Shown: positions 8,557 through 19,397, numbered from the stretch's first letter. The stretch: DNA of 64,000 nucleotides from Methylotenera sp. (GCF_029946165.1 NZ_JAQSDZ010000005.1:186001-250000), one strand, 5' to 3'. Notes: a model not told the origin generated them from the letters alone. A program made the numbers and translations.

Positions 8557-8828
8557 CTGGATGAAGGATATTGGCCTGATGCGCAAATTGAGTCATCGCG
8601 GAAAGAAGTTGGTAAATCAACTCCTCCTGTTTACAGATGCGGCTTACAATCTGGTCAGAATGAGACGATTGTTGGCGTAATGCGGCATAAATCCGCCCAT
8701 AAAGCGGAAAAACGGGGAAATTCCCGTGAAATCGGCCTGTTTCCGGCTCAAAAAACGAGATGTCGCTGAAAAATTCACTCGAAAGAGCGGGTAAGGGGAA
8801 ATAAATGTGAGTTTTTCAGCAGCCTGCT
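8545..8828 (+). mobile_element. IS5-like remnant (transposase C-terminus and end)
   Basis: The frame to 8680 gives FGWMKDIGLMRKLSHRGKKL then LLLFTDAAYNLVRMRRLLA, the usual C-terminus of an IS5-type transposase. The sequence ends with GAGTTTTTCAGCAGCCTGCT (about 8808-8827), the usual type of terminal repeat for this group. The front of the element is missing. Confidence 0.7.
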
Positions 8829-9022
8829 AAAGTAAAATTTAACTTGCCCACATCTTCTACAAAGCATTTTATGCCCCTCTATCTAGTGGTAATTTTATGA
8901 TTTACTTTGTGTGTGCTTAAGCATCACAATATGTTCTAACATGGATAATCGTCTTGAATTTGACAAATAAATACCTTTCCACATTTTGTTTTTTGATTGC
9001 TTACAGATAGCCAATTTCAAGA

Positions 9023-12000
9023 CTAGAACTCTTCCCAGCCACCATCGCCAGTCGTTGTTTTAGCTGCGACCTTCACTGGCGCTGACTTTGCAACAGGCCC
9101 GGCAGCTGGACGCGTTGCTGGGCGACTAGCTATTGGCCGAGATGGTGTTTTATGGGCAATTAATGAAACATTGTTGCCGCCATTCAGCTTAAATGCACTT
9201 ACCGTATCCATCAGGCTATTTGATTGTTCTACCAGTGATTCAGCCGCAGCTGCAGCCTGTTCTACCAACGCGGCATTTTGCTGCGTAGCTTCATCCATGC
9301 TGGTGATGGCTTCATTGACTTGGTCAATACCAGCACTTTGTTCAATAGAGGCAGCGGCAATCTCGCTCATGATGTCGGTCACGCGTTGTACTGAACTGAC
9401 GATCTCTTGCATGGTTTTGCCAGCGTTTTCCACCTGGATGGTGCCTTCGGCTGTTTTATTTACAGAGTCAGTGATAAGTCCTTTGATCTCTTTGGCTGCA
9501 GCCGCTGAACGTTGGGCTAAGTTACGCACTTCACCTGCAACTACGGCAAAGCCACGACCTTGTTCGCCTGCTCGTGCGGCTTCTACCGCAGCATTCAGCG
9601 CCAGGATATTGGTCTGGAAGGCGATGCCGTCAATGACGGAAATAATGTCTTCAATCTTTTTAGCACTAGCGTTAATAGCACCCATCGTGCTGACGACTTG
9701 GCCGACGACTTGCCCCCCTCTAACCGCTACCGTTGAGGCTGAGGCCGCTAACTGGTTGGCTTGTTTGGCGTTCTCAGAGTTTTGTTTAACAGTTGAAGCG
9801 AGCTCTTCCATACTTGAAGCGGTTTTTTCCAGACTGCTCGCTTGTTGCTCTGTGCGGACGGAAAGATCGGTGTTACCTGTGGAAATTTCACCCGCAGCGG
9901 TGTTGATGGTTTCACCGGCTTCACGCACTTGCGTAATGATTTCGGCCATCTTGTTCATGATGGCATTTACACCATCACATAAAGCAGAAACTGACCCAGA
10001 CTTACCTTCAAGCGGAATGCGATTGGATAAATCACCTTTAGTCGCTTCTTCTACGATATTGGCAATTTCATTCTCAACGTTTCGTTCGGCGGTAATATCC
10101 AGCCACTCTAATGCTGTCCCTAAACGCGTACCTTCTTCATTGATAATGGGGCTGGCGGTTAATTTGAAGATTAAACCACCCACCGGTACTGTGGCCACAT
10201 AAGCTTGCGTTAGCGACGCCAGCAGGCTTCTTTGATGCGAGGGGTTTTTATGGAAAATATCAAAGCTTCGACCCACGATTTTATTCGGGTCAAATTGTGG
10301 CAAGGCTTTTTTGAATTCTGATATTGATGAGCGCATGAGTCTTTCAGCGGAGGCACTCATGTACAAAATAACGCCATCGTTATCTGCCATCATCATATTC
10401 ACTGAAGCGTTATCTAGCGAGGTCTTGATTAGGCTGGCAAAGGCGAAGGCCTTTTTATTGGCTTCATCCGCATTCTTTTGCGCGGTAATATCGGTGGCAT
10501 ATTGAACCATCTGGAAGGGCTTGCCATTTGAATCCATAATTGGATTAAATGAAGTTTGTAGCCAGAACTCTTTACCGCCTTTGCCTATGCACTTGTAGTC
10601 GCCACTGATGGCTTCACCGCACCCTAGTTTAGCCCAGAAACTCTGGTATTCCGGACTGGCTTTATAGGCCGCATCCACAAACATGCTGTGGTGTTGGCCT
10701 ATCACTTCTTTGGGGCTGTAAGCTGTAAGCGTTGCAAAGTTGTCATTCACAGCGGTTACTTTGCCATCCAGGTTAAACGCTACAATGCCTTGTGATTTGC
10801 CAATCGCCTCTATTTGGCCTTCAAAGCTGGCATTTTTGAGCTTGTCTTCCGTCACATCCGTAGCGTATAGCACCACTTTGTAGGGCTTGCCTGTCTCGTC
10901 TAGAATCGGATTGTAAGAAGCTTGCAACCATGATTCCTTGCCACCTTTGCCGACAAAGCAGAATTCTCCAGTGATTGCCTCACCATTACCGAGTTTGTTC
11001 CAGAACTGTTTGTATTCATCACTATTGGCCGTGGTGCTAGTCACAAAAGTGCTATGGGGTTGCCCCATCACCTCATTTAAGCTGTAGCCAATAGCCTTTA
11101 ACAGAACATCATTAGCGGCAAACACTTTGCCATCCATGCTAAATTCCATGACGCAGGAGGATTTAGCAATGGAAGATAACTGGCCTTCGTACTTGATTGA
11201 TGTAGCTTCTATCTTTTTAGATAAATCCTTCTGCTCGTTCACATTAACATTCAGCATCGTTTGCATCGTTTTGAGTGCGCGTAATACGTCACCCATTTCA
11301 TTGTTGCCTACAGCATTAATACTATAATTTAATTCGTTTGCAGCAATCAGTTTAAACACATGAATTGCTTGTTTTAGCGGATTGGTGATTGTGCGGGCGA
11401 TGAATAAACCCAACCCCACCATGAGTGATATTGCTAACAACAATCCACCAATGGCTATTATGCGTACGGTTTCATAGGTTTTGACGGCAGCCTGATACGA
11501 ATTGTTTGCCATTTCAAACTGTAACTTAACTAAAGCTCCGGCTGCTTGACTAGCATTTTCACGCAATGGTGCTGCTTGGCTATAGATTTTTTGTGCTTCC
11601 GCATAGTTGTTGGCACGCAAGGCAACAATGCCGATCCGACTCATCCCTGCATCAAATTTGTCACGGGCTTCCTTATAGGTTGTTGCCAGGATTTTCTCTT
11701 CTGGTGAGAAATTACTAGTCATGTAACCATCCATTAATGTGTCGATGCTTTTAATATTACCTTCCATCGTATCAGCCGCCTTGGCAGCCACTTCAGCATT
11801 CATCACTGGCGCTACTTCTTTGCCTTCTCTAACATGACTGGCTCTGTTAATGGCGGAACTTAATTGGGTGAAGTTGTTTTCTCTAAGTGTTTCAATCGCA
11901 TATAAGTCTTTAACCGGCAGCATACGGTTGTCGTACACCGCTTTAAGGTTGGTATTGGCATGCTCAAGCGCATTCAAGGAATAAACAATGAGTGATGTTG

Positions 12001-12541
12001 CTATCAGTACGTCAACCGCCACCATGGTAAATAAACGATTGATGACCTTGAAATTTTGCAACCATGTTTTTAATTTATAGCCGAGTGTATCGTGCACCCC
12101 TTTACCCTCGACAATACGTAAGCCTTTGGCTTTTCCCTCTTTAAATAAGCGATAAGCTGCGTCAGCCCCTTCTACTTGTTCTCGTGTTGGTTTTCTGCGC
12201 GCAGAAAGATAACTGGTGATTTGACCATTCTCAAAAATTGGTGTGGCATTGGCTTCTACCCAGTAAAAGTCACCAGATTTAGTGCGGTTTTTAACCAAGC
12301 CAGTCCAAGGCCTTCCTGCTTTTAACTGTACCCACAAGTCAGCGAACGCCTCAACGGGCATGTCAGGGTGGCGCACTATGTTGTGGCTAGCACCCAACAA
12401 TTCTTCTTCAGAATACCCACTCATCTTAATGAAATCCTGGTTCACGTAGGTGATAATGCCTTTAAGGTCGGTTTTGGTGAGCATAAACTCATCATCACCG
12501 AAGAAGACTTCATGGTTAGTGACTGGCATGTTGATTTTCAT
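9023..12541 (-). CDS. Methyl-accepting chemotaxis protein with four PAS domains
   Basis: The 1172-residue receptor should feed the CheA-CheW array. Order: N-terminal PAS (about 15-125, [11 protein letters not shown] and [13 protein letters not shown] as in Aer-type PAS); membrane segment 170-191; periplasmic helical sensor; membrane segment 361-382; HAMP (about 383-435); three further PAS domains (about 455-570, 575-690, 695-815, two nearly duplicated with [24 protein letters not shown]); HAMP-like linker; and the MCP signalling hairpin with [20 protein letters not shown]. It ends in GGWEEF, a likely CheR/CheB docking tail like the classical NWETF. GGGAG precedes the ATG. No che genes are nearby, so it must plug into a host array. 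Confidence 0.92.
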   Translation of the reverse strand: MKINMPVTNHEVFFGDDEFMLTKTDLKGIITYVNQDFIKMSGYSEEELLGASHNIVRHPDMPVEAFADLWVQLKAGRPWTGLVKNRTKSGDFYWVEANATPIFENGQITSYLSARRKPTREQVEGADAAYRLFKEGKAKGLRIVEGKGVHDTLGYKLKTWLQNFKVINRLFTMVAVDVLIATSLIVYSLNALEHANTNLKAVYDNRMLPVKDLYAIETLRENNFTQLSSAINRASHVREGKEVAPVMNAEVAAKAADTMEGNIKSIDTLMDGYMTSNFSPEEKILATTYKEARDKFDAGMSRIGIVALRANNYAEAQKIYSQAAPLRENASQAAGALVKLQFEMANNSYQAAVKTYETVRIIAIGGLLLAISLMVGLGLFIARTITNPLKQAIHVFKLIAANELNYSINAVGNNEMGDVLRALKTMQTMLNVNVNEQKDLSKKIEATSIKYEGQLSSIAKSSCVMEFSMDGKVFAANDVLLKAIGYSLNEVMGQPHSTFVTSTTANSDEYKQFWNKLGNGEAITGEFCFVGKGGKESWLQASYNPILDETGKPYKVVLYATDVTEDKLKNASFEGQIEAIGKSQGIVAFNLDGKVTAVNDNFATLTAYSPKEVIGQHHSMFVDAAYKASPEYQSFWAKLGCGEAISGDYKCIGKGGKEFWLQTSFNPIMDSNGKPFQMVQYATDITAQKNADEANKKAFAFASLIKTSLDNASVNMMMADNDGVILYMSASAERLMRSSISEFKKALPQFDPNKIVGRSFDIFHKNPSHQRSLLASLTQAYVATVPVGGLIFKLTASPIINEEGTRLGTALEWLDITAERNVENEIANIVEEATKGDLSNRIPLEGKSGSVSALCDGVNAIMNKMAEIITQVREAGETINTAAGEISTGNTDLSVRTEQQASSLEKTASSMEELASTVKQNSENAKQANQLAASASTVAVRGGQVVGQVVSTMGAINASAKKIEDIISVIDGIAFQTNILALNAAVEAARAGEQGRGFAVVAGEVRNLAQRSAAAAKEIKGLITDSVNKTAEGTIQVENAGKTMQEIVSSVQRVTDIMSEIAAASIEQSAGIDQVNEAITSMDEATQQNAALVEQAAAAAESLVEQSNSLMDTVSAFKLNGGNNVSLIAHKTPSRPIASRPATRPAAGPVAKSAPVKVAAKTTTGDGGWEEF

Positions 12542-12674
12542 AATGCTATTACTCCCTACCTATTAAGTTAATTTAAGCGACTTTTTAAAAATAGCGGCTA
12601 CGATTCAAATATATAATAATAAATGCTCGGATTGAGCAAGCAACGCCTCAACCTCTTCAAAGAATTCTTCATAA

Positions 12675-13060
12675 GGGCACTTCTATAAATTCACTCTATT
12701 GAGAAAGTTACGATAAATATCTCTTAAGATCGTCATGCTGGCGAGACCGTAAAGGTCTTCCCCGTGGAATATATGCGCCAAGCCAGCATTTGGCTTCCCC
12801 ACAGAATATATGTGCTAAAGCACATTATTCTGAGTGAAAGCGCATTATTCACACGTGAAAGGCCAGTATCCAGTCAAGTTTCAATGTAAGTTACTGTAAT
12901 TAAATACTTTATTATTTAACGTTGACTGGATTCCGGCCTCCGCACCACAGGCACTCCGATTTGCTAAGTGCTGAAGCACTTGCAAAGTCGTATGCCGGAA
13001 TGACGGATTTTGGAAGATTTCATGTAATTTTTCACTAAAAATGTATTTATAGAAGTGCCC
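12675..13060. mobile_element. MITE-like element, 386 bp
   Basis: The ends GGGCACTTCTATAAAT (12675-12690) and its exact complement (13045-13060) form a 16-bp terminal inverted repeat flanked by ATAA on both sides. Inside are short direct repeats (GGAATATATGCG and AGAATATATGTG) and a segment with dyads, but no credible gene. A 68-codon minus-strand frame overlapping the right end has no features. The remainder of 12542-13327 is A/T-rich and featureless. Confidence 0.65.
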
Positions 13061-13327
13061 ATAAAACTGGTTCATATTCATGGTCAATTTTCTACTTTAT
13101 GCTCAAAGCTATACATGAATACTTGATAAAGAAATTAGCTCTATCGAGCTTAGACCCATGGTCATGAATACAGCAATTACATTCAATCGCATGAACCTAC
13201 ATATTTTCAATATATCCATTGAGTATTAATTTATCGAGGTAAATGATTGTGATAAAGGTTTCCGTGTGCATAACTACGGCAGATTATGCCAACGATATGG
13301 GGAATAATAGACTCCACCTGGCAGCCT

Positions 13328-15379
13328 CTATTTGCCATTGCCCAAGGGGCTGCCGTCACGCAACAATCGGCCCACCTCGTCCACCGGCAAGGGCTTACTG
13401 TACAAATAACCCTGAATGTAATCGCAACTACGTTCTCGCAAGAACTTGGCCTGTTGGTGGTTCTCCACACCCTCTGCCACGCTGCTGAGGCTCATATCCT
13501 GCGCCAGGTTGAGTAGAGCCTTGGCTATTGCGCTGTCGTCGTTGTTGTGTGGCAGGTTGTCCACAAAGGACTGGCAGATCTTAATCGTGTCGACTGGAAA
13601 GTCCTTAAGGTAAGCCAGCGAAGAAGCTCCGCTGCCAAAATCATCAAGAGCGATGGAAACACCCAGTGCCTTGAATCTTTTTAGAGTGTCGATGTTGCCG
13701 GCAGCGCTGTCCATGAACATACTTTCGGTTAGTTCCAGCTCCAGTAATTCCGGTGATAAGCCGCTGGCTCTGAGTGCTTCCGCCACCTCTTCGACGATGC
13801 CCGGCAGCCTGAACTGATGTACGGAAAGGTTGACCGCTACGCGTACTGGCGTGCCGTTATCGCTCCACTGGCGCGCTTGTTGGCAGGCGTTACGCAGCAC
13901 CCAATTGCCGACTGGAATAATGAGACCACTTTCCTCTAGCAAAGGAATGAACTCGGCAGGCGAGACAAGACCTCGCTCTGGATGCTGCCAGCGCAGCAGG
14001 GCTTCTAGTCCTGTGATATGAGTGCTCTTTGCTGACACTTGTGGTTGGTAATACAGGATGAATTCATTGCGCTCCAGCGCGTGGCGCAGTTGGTTCTCTA
14101 GCACCAGACGCTCGTAGGCAATGGCATCCATGTCTGGCGAATAGAACTGAAAATTGTTACGTCCACACGCCTTGGCGTGATACATAGCCACGTCAGCTTT
14201 TTCCAGCAGAATGTCGCGGTTATCCTGCCCTGGTCGGTAGAGTGTGATGCCGATGCTGGCGCATATATGCACCTCATGCCCACTCACCTCGAATGGCAAG
14301 CGCAGGGCATCGACGATCTTCTGTGCAGCTATTGCGGCATCACTCTCTTCGCGAACATTGGCGAGAATGACGGCGAATTCGTCGCCGCCCAGACGCGCTA
14401 CCGTATCAGACTCACGCACGCAGAGTGCGATGCGACCGCCCACCTGCAACAGTAGTTGATCGCCAGCGCCGTGCCCAAGCGTGTCGTTGATATTCTTAAA
14501 ACGATCAAGATCGATGAACATGAGTGCCATCGTATCCATGGTTCGATTAGCCTGTACCTGCGCCCGTCGTAGGCCGTCATTAAAAAGTAAGCGATTGGGC
14601 AGGCCTGTCAGCGCATCGTAATGAGCAAGGTAATGCAGTTGCTGCTCGGTGCGCTTGCGCTCACTGATATCACGCACAATACATAAGACCTCCTCACTGG
14701 TAGCGCGAATGAAACGCGCTTCATAATCGCTTGATCCTTCCAGAAATGTGAGCTGGTATTCAAATGAGACGATCTCGCCGTCAAGTAGCGCTTTTTCCAC
14801 ACAGGCCATGGTCTGCGAAGCTATTTCCGCTGGCATGACTTCTGTTACAGTACGGCCAGGCAGCTGCTCGGGCTCCATATAGAAGGGGAAGTCCCTGGCT
14901 GGCTTGCAATCGACGAAGCGTCCGTCACGATCTATGAATAACAGCAAATCAGGGAGAGCCTCATATAGCGCGCGGATTTTTGCCTCACTCTGGCGTAATT
15001 CAATTTCGGTACGTTTGCGTTCGATGGCGTAGCGCATCACGCGTAACAACCAGCGTCCGTCTATGCTGCCCTTGATCAGATAGTCCTGGGCGCCAGCCTG
15101 TGCCAGTTCGGCGGCGAGCGTTTCGTCATCCAGACCGGTCATGACGACAATGGGGACACTCGGCGCTGCCTTGTGCAAGCGCCAGAAGGTGCTTTTGCCT
15201 TGCGCATCCGGCAGTGACAGATCCAGCAGGATAATATCGAAGAGCGCTGCCTGCACTAGGTCAACAGCCTGTGCTAGCGTATTGGCTTGTGCCAGATGGT
15301 AGTCTCGCAGCGCATCCTGCAACATAAACTCGAGTAGTCTGGCGTCGCCTGGATTATCTTCAACCAGTAATATTCTCAT
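13328..15379 (-). CDS. REC-PAS-GGDEF-EAL protein
   Basis: The 683-residue protein has a receiver domain (about 1-120, LLVEDNPGDARLLEFML and DIILLDLSLPDAQG with the phospho-acceptor Asp), a PAS domain (about 130-240), GGDEF (about 250-410, ARLGGDEFAVIL intact) and EAL (about 425-680, EALLRWQHPERG, LELTESM, ALDDFGSG, AEGVEN). The usual K-I/L-D motif reads KIC (TIKICQSFVDN), so a conserved Asp is lost and phosphodiesterase activity may be weak. Its ATG overlaps the upstream gene's stop (ATGA), indicating translational coupling. It probably makes c-di-GMP under control of a partner kinase. It has no membrane segment. Confidence 0.92.
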   Translation of the reverse strand: MRILLVEDNPGDARLLEFMLQDALRDYHLAQANTLAQAVDLVQAALFDIILLDLSLPDAQGKSTFWRLHKAAPSVPIVVMTGLDDETLAAELAQAGAQDYLIKGSIDGRWLLRVMRYAIERKRTEIELRQSEAKIRALYEALPDLLLFIDRDGRFVDCKPARDFPFYMEPEQLPGRTVTEVMPAEIASQTMACVEKALLDGEIVSFEYQLTFLEGSSDYEARFIRATSEEVLCIVRDISERKRTEQQLHYLAHYDALTGLPNRLLFNDGLRRAQVQANRTMDTMALMFIDLDRFKNINDTLGHGAGDQLLLQVGGRIALCVRESDTVARLGGDEFAVILANVREESDAAIAAQKIVDALRLPFEVSGHEVHICASIGITLYRPGQDNRDILLEKADVAMYHAKACGRNNFQFYSPDMDAIAYERLVLENQLRHALERNEFILYYQPQVSAKSTHITGLEALLRWQHPERGLVSPAEFIPLLEESGLIIPVGNWVLRNACQQARQWSDNGTPVRVAVNLSVHQFRLPGIVEEVAEALRASGLSPELLELELTESMFMDSAAGNIDTLKRFKALGVSIALDDFGSGASSLAYLKDFPVDTIKICQSFVDNLPHNNDDSAIAKALLNLAQDMSLSSVAEGVENHQQAKFLRERSCDYIQGYLYSKPLPVDEVGRLLRDGSPLGNGK

Positions 15380-17100
15380 TGTGCCACCGCCGCAACGGGA
15401 CCTAGGTGCTGCCCGCGCATGAGCAAATCGGTGGCGACATCAGTTGGTACCGGGAGACAATAAAAGTACCCCTGCGCATCGTCGCAGGCCAGATTACGCA
15501 TGACGCTCAACTGCGATGCAGTCTCCACGCCACCTGCCAAGCCTTTCATGCGGAACACATGCGCCACCTGAATGACTGCGCGCGCCAGATCGGCACCGTC
15601 TGGGGTGGACGATGCTTCTTGGGTAAGGCTGCGGTCAAGTTTGATGGAGTGAAAAGGAAACTTGCGCAAGAAATGGAAGGAGGCTCGCCCACTGCCAAAA
15701 TTGTCTAGCGCCAGTCTGACTCCCAGACGATTGGTGTCGTTTAGTACTTTTAGCGCGCGATCCTCGTCTTCCCACAGCGCGCGTTCGGAAACATCCAGTT
15801 CTAGATTTTGTGGATCGAAGCCGGTATCCTCGAGAATGGCGGCGACGGTCTCGGCAAAGTCTTCCTGCATTAACTGGCGGTGCGACACATTGACTGACAG
15901 GGTCAGCGCGGGCAGCCCCATTTTGCACCAGATGCTACCTTGCGTACACACGTGGCGCAGCACCCATTCCCCCACCTCCAGCGCCAGGGTGGAACCTTCA
16001 AGCACACCTATGAACTCCGCTGGTAGCAGCGGTCCGCGCTGTGGATGCTGCCAGCGCAGCAGGGACTCCATGCCGATGATGCGCCCGCTACTGATGTTTA
16101 CTTGTGGCTGGTAGTGGATAAAGAACTCATTACTTGCCAGCGCTTGCTGTAGCTGCTCTTCCAACGCCCAAGATGTCCCTGCCCTAGCATGCATTTCGGG
16201 TGAGTAGAAGCGGCATGTATTGCCGCCATCGCCCTTGGCGCGATACATGGCAATGTCAGCATTGTGTACCAGATCCTCCATGTGGTCGGCATCGTCCGGG
16301 AACAGGCTGATGCCGATGCTGGCATGTACCTCTAGCCGATGAGCGCCGATATGGAATGGCTGCTCAATCTGATCCAGAATCTTGCGCGCTACCGCTGCTG
16401 CATCGTTGCTGTCACGTATGTCGGTGAGTGTCACAGTAAACTCATCGCCACCCATGCGCGCTACGCTGTCGGTTTCACGTACGCACTCGCGTAAACGCCG
16501 CGCCACCTCCTGAAGCAACTGGTCACCTGTATGGTGGCCGTAAGTATCGTTGATTGGCTTGAATTCGTCGAGGTCGAGCAGTAGCAAGGCCAGCGGCCGC
16601 TCATGCCTGCGCGCGGAAGCCAGTGCGGTTTTCAGGTTATCGTAGAATAGCTTACGGTTGGCCAGCCCAGTCAGGCTATCGTGATGCGCCAGGTCGTGCA
16701 GCCGTTCTTCCATGTATTTGCGCTCGATGGCGTAACTTAGGGAGCGCAGTAACATGTGGCCGTTGACGTGGTTCTTGACTAGGAAATCCTGTGCCCCTCG
16801 CTGCACGGATTGTACCGCCAGGCGTTCGTCAGAGATGTTGCTTAGCACTACGATGGGCACGCCTGGTGCAATTGCATGAATTTTGAGCAGAGTATCGAGT
16901 CCGTTACCATCTGGCAGTTGCAGGTCGAGCAAGATCACCTCTACTTTCTGGTGCTCCAGGATTACCTGTGCATTTTCCAGGCAGTCGGCGGTTGTCATGG
17001 AAAATTTTCCAGTACCCTCCATGGTGAGAATTTCCTGCACCAGCCGGACATCGCCGGGGTTGTCCTCGATCAGCAACAGATTGAGCGATTCGGTTTTCAT
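15376..17100 (-). CDS. REC-GGDEF-EAL protein, degenerate EAL
   Basis: Starting at the ATG at 17100 (upstream codons lack a ribosome site), the protein is 574 residues: receiver ([31 protein letters not shown]), GGDEF (ARMGGDEFTVTL, intact) and EAL. The EAL core is altered: ESLLRW for EALLRW, ALDNFGSG where ALDDFGSG is usual, and AGGVET where AEGVET is usual. Two metal/catalytic acids therefore appear lost, so I infer a diguanylate cyclase whose EAL domain is regulatory. It lies 50 bp after the receiver gene and is coupled to the next gene by ATGA overlap. Confidence 0.92.
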   Translation of the reverse strand: MKTESLNLLLIEDNPGDVRLVQEILTMEGTGKFSMTTADCLENAQVILEHQKVEVILLDLQLPDGNGLDTLLKIHAIAPGVPIVVLSNISDERLAVQSVQRGAQDFLVKNHVNGHMLLRSLSYAIERKYMEERLHDLAHHDSLTGLANRKLFYDNLKTALASARRHERPLALLLLDLDEFKPINDTYGHHTGDQLLQEVARRLRECVRETDSVARMGGDEFTVTLTDIRDSNDAAAVARKILDQIEQPFHIGAHRLEVHASIGISLFPDDADHMEDLVHNADIAMYRAKGDGGNTCRFYSPEMHARAGTSWALEEQLQQALASNEFFIHYQPQVNISSGRIIGMESLLRWQHPQRGPLLPAEFIGVLEGSTLALEVGEWVLRHVCTQGSIWCKMGLPALTLSVNVSHRQLMQEDFAETVAAILEDTGFDPQNLELDVSERALWEDEDRALKVLNDTNRLGVRLALDNFGSGRASFHFLRKFPFHSIKLDRSLTQEASSTPDGADLARAVIQVAHVFRMKGLAGGVETASQLSVMRNLACDDAQGYFYCLPVPTDVATDLLMRGQHLGPVAAVAQ

Positions 17101-17150
17101 GATGAGCTCTCTAGAGTCTATTTCAGCAGGGATCGCAAATGACGACAAGG

Positions 17151-17603
17151 TTAGTCGTTGAGGTTTGAAGGCAGCTTGACAATGGTCAGCCAAAAATTCT
17201 CAATGGACTGAATGACCTTGATGAACTGGTCCAGATCCACTGGCTTAGCTACGTAGCAGTTGGCGTGCAGATCGTAAGTGCGCATGATGTCCTGCTCTGC
17301 CTCGGAAGATGTAATGATTACCACCGGGATACGCTTCAGCGCCGGATCTGACTTGATGGCCTCCAGCACTTGGCGGCCGTCTTTCTTAGGCAGGTTAAGG
17401 TCGAGCAACACCACATCCGGGCGCGGGGCATCGGCATACTTACCCTCGCGGCGCAGGAAGGCCAGCGCCTCTACGCCATCCTGTACCACGTTGAGGTTAT
17501 TGAGCACCTTACTGTCGCGTAGCGCTTCCTTGGTCAGGCGTACATCGCCGGGGTTGTCCTCTGCCAGCAAAAATTCGACTGGTCTTCCTGATTTAATCTG
17601 CAT
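17151..17603 (-). CDS. Stand-alone response regulator (Rcp1-like)
   Basis: A 150-residue receiver with no output domain. It has [20 protein letters not shown] (acidic pocket), [20 protein letters not shown] (phospho-acceptor Asp), VIITSSEAE and CYVAKPVD (conserved Lys). The inserted region ([11 protein letters not shown]) is typical of Rcp1-type regulators paired with phytochrome-like kinases. The ATG at 17603 overlaps the end of the globin-coupled kinase gene by 11 bp, so the two are a coupled pair. It likely takes phosphate from that kinase and signals by protein contact. Confidence 0.92.
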   Translation of the reverse strand: MQIKSGRPVEFLLAEDNPGDVRLTKEALRDSKVLNNLNVVQDGVEALAFLRREGKYADAPRPDVVLLDLNLPKKDGRQVLEAIKSDPALKRIPVVIITSSEAEQDIMRTYDLHANCYVAKPVDLDQFIKVIQSIENFWLTIVKLPSNLND

Positions 17604-19218
17604 GACTACTTTCTTCTTTGGTTTTGGTTCTAGCGGGTAATGTAAAATAAAATGTAGCGCCTTCGTCTGGCTTGGATTCCAGCCAGATATGGCCCCCATG
17701 CCGCTCAACGATTTTTCTGCACACGGCGAGCCCGATGCCGGTACCCGGATATTCCTGCTTGCCGTGCAGGCGCTGGAAGATGACGAAGATGCGCTCGAAA
17801 AACTCTGGCGCGATGCCAATGCCGTTGTCGCGTACCGAAAACACCCAATCGTCCTTCTGGCGCTTGACCCCGATATGGATAGCTAACGGCGCCTCACCGT
17901 GAAACTTAAGTGCATTACCTATCAGGTTCTGGAACAACTGTGTGAGCTGGGAAACGTCTGCTACCAAGTGGGGCATGGTGTCATGCGTCACGAGGGCACC
18001 TGATTCTTGTATAGCGAGGCGCAGATTAGCCAGTGCTCGCTCTAATGCCAGTCCAGATTCACACGTTGCTAGTGCCTTGCGGCTGGTGCCTATTCTCGAT
18101 AGTGCCAACAAGTCGTTGATCAATGCCTGCATGCGAGTCGCGCCATCTACTGCGTAATGGATAAACTCGTTAGCGTCATCGTCCAACTTGTCCTTGTAGC
18201 GACGCGCCAGCAACTGCGTATAACTCGCCACCATGCGCAAGGGCTCCTGTAAGTCGTGAGAGGCCACATAGGCAAACTGTTCCAACTCCTGATTGGAGCT
18301 GGCCAATTCCTCAGTGCGCCTTGCCAGCGCCTCTTGCGTCTGTTTGAAAGCAGTGATATCGGAAAACTCGGCGATCACATGCGTCACCTTACCAGTGCTA
18401 TCCTTGACTGCGCTTAGGTTCATCCATGCTGGATATTCTTCACCACTCTTACGTTTCTCTCGGATTTCTCCCTGCCACTGGCCACCGCTAACAACTGTAC
18501 CCCAGACGGTGTTGCAAAGTTCGTCCTGGCCTTTTGCATGAAGGTTGCACAAGAGAGATCCAATCAGCTCTTCTGGTATATGTCCAGTAATTGAAGTCAC
18601 CGACTTGTTGGCATGAAGAATATGGCCTTCCAAGTCAGTAATCATCACCACTTCCAGATTACTTTCAAACACTTGTGCCAGTAAGCGCAGCATTTCATGG
18701 TCTGCGTGGAAATAGGCCGTGAGGGAAAGCTCGCAATCGAACAGCGTCGCTTTGATCAAGGCTTGGGTGTAATCGAGAAATCGCTCTGGATCGTTGTTGG
18801 CATGGCGCAATACTTCCGGCAGTAGCCAGGACAAATACTTTCCATAAGCACCCAGATACCAGCGCGGCTCCAAGCCGATCTGCTGGTGAATGACGCCCAC
18901 GCGCATGCGGCTCTTGACGTAATCTGGCCCGTATTCGCCAGAAAGTAGTTGTTCAAAATATTCGCGCTGCTTCTGCTTGAGGTGGGTCACCCGCTCTGGG
19001 CTGCCCATCAGTGCGTGCGTTTCTGGGTGGGCTTCGAGATGGCCGTAGAATGATTCTACAAAGGCATCTTCCAGCGGTGCCAGCATCGGCCCTAGCTCCT
19101 TGAGTAGAGAGGCTTCGCGCTCGCCGAATTCAAGAAAATCCTTGCGCGAGCGGATTTGCTCAACACTCGGAGTCATACTGTCGATCATGACCTCTGCGGC
19201 CGACTGGTGCAATACCAT
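17593..19218 (-). CDS. Globin-coupled PAS histidine kinase
   Basis: The ATG at 19218 is chosen because GGGAGAG lies 3 bases upstream; earlier in-frame codons lack one. About 541 residues: globin sensor domain (about 10-165, with proximal His in [20 protein letters not shown], as in protoglobin/HemAT), PAS (about 185-305), HisKA ([11 protein letters not shown], the phospho-acceptor His, like phytochrome-type kinases) and HATPase (NALKFH N-box, [15 protein letters not shown]). No membrane segments, so it is a cytoplasmic oxygen or gas sensor. A c-di-GMP-I riboswitch lies in its leader. The cognate regulator is the overlapping receiver gene. Confidence 0.93.
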   Translation of the reverse strand: MVLHQSAAEVMIDSMTPSVEQIRSRKDFLEFGEREASLLKELGPMLAPLEDAFVESFYGHLEAHPETHALMGSPERVTHLKQKQREYFEQLLSGEYGPDYVKSRMRVGVIHQQIGLEPRWYLGAYGKYLSWLLPEVLRHANNDPERFLDYTQALIKATLFDCELSLTAYFHADHEMLRLLAQVFESNLEVVMITDLEGHILHANKSVTSITGHIPEELIGSLLCNLHAKGQDELCNTVWGTVVSGGQWQGEIREKRKSGEEYPAWMNLSAVKDSTGKVTHVIAEFSDITAFKQTQEALARRTEELASSNQELEQFAYVASHDLQEPLRMVASYTQLLARRYKDKLDDDANEFIHYAVDGATRMQALINDLLALSRIGTSRKALATCESGLALERALANLRLAIQESGALVTHDTMPHLVADVSQLTQLFQNLIGNALKFHGEAPLAIHIGVKRQKDDWVFSVRDNGIGIAPEFFERIFVIFQRLHGKQEYPGTGIGLAVCRKIVERHGGHIWLESKPDEGATFYFTLPARTKTKEESSHAD

Positions 19219-19295
19219 GCTCTCTCCCATGTAACTATTAGTGTAATTCCGGAACTGCCAGAGAGAAAACTGGAGTGGGGATCGTGGATAAGAAA

Positions 19296-19312
19296 TGCGG
19301 GAAAACCCGCAC
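19296..19312 (-). terminator. Hairpin after the riboswitch (expression platform)
   Basis: On the minus strand, TGCGGGTTTTCCCGCA forms a perfect 6-bp G/C-rich stem, followed by TTTCTT. It lies directly after the riboswitch aptamer and before the kinase gene, so it may be an intrinsic terminator whose formation depends on ligand state. The T-run is short, so it could also act on translation. Confidence 0.55.
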
Positions 19313-19314
19313 AA

Positions 19315-19397
19315 TCTGGCACTTCCGCCGCCCTAGAGTCATCGTCCCGTAGGCCGGAAATTTTGCACCCCCGCCTTTCGGTCGGGTTTGCCCTTTT
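19315..19397 (-). promoter_or_regulatory. c-di-GMP-I (GEMM) riboswitch
   Basis: The minus strand reads AGGGCAAACCCGACCGAAAG, GCGGGGGTGCAAA and TTTCCGGCCTACGGG, matching the class I aptamer core: the conserved AGGGCAAACC, the GAAA tetraloop on P2, the GNNGCAAA joining segment and the CCGGCCTA receptor. The 3' side (GGGCGGCGGAAGTGCC) closes the second arm. It lies 100 bases upstream of the globin-coupled kinase start and after the stop of the GGDEF-EAL gene at 19511. It would let c-di-GMP control the downstream kinase, receiver and two cyclase genes. Confidence 0.85.

Noticed and set aside
9171-10202. Long plus-strand frame of 343 codons
   Set aside because: It is the antisense shadow of the chemoreceptor signalling domain, with low-complexity Ala/Ser composition.
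12881-13087. Minus-strand 68-codon frame
   Set aside because: It overlaps the right terminal repeat of the MITE-like element, has no ribosome site and no protein-like pattern.
17604-17819. N-terminal extension of the stand-alone receiver
   Set aside because: The extra residues are Ser-rich and antisense-like, and lie within the kinase gene; the ATG at 17603 begins at the receiver fold and overlaps the kinase stop in the usual coupled manner.
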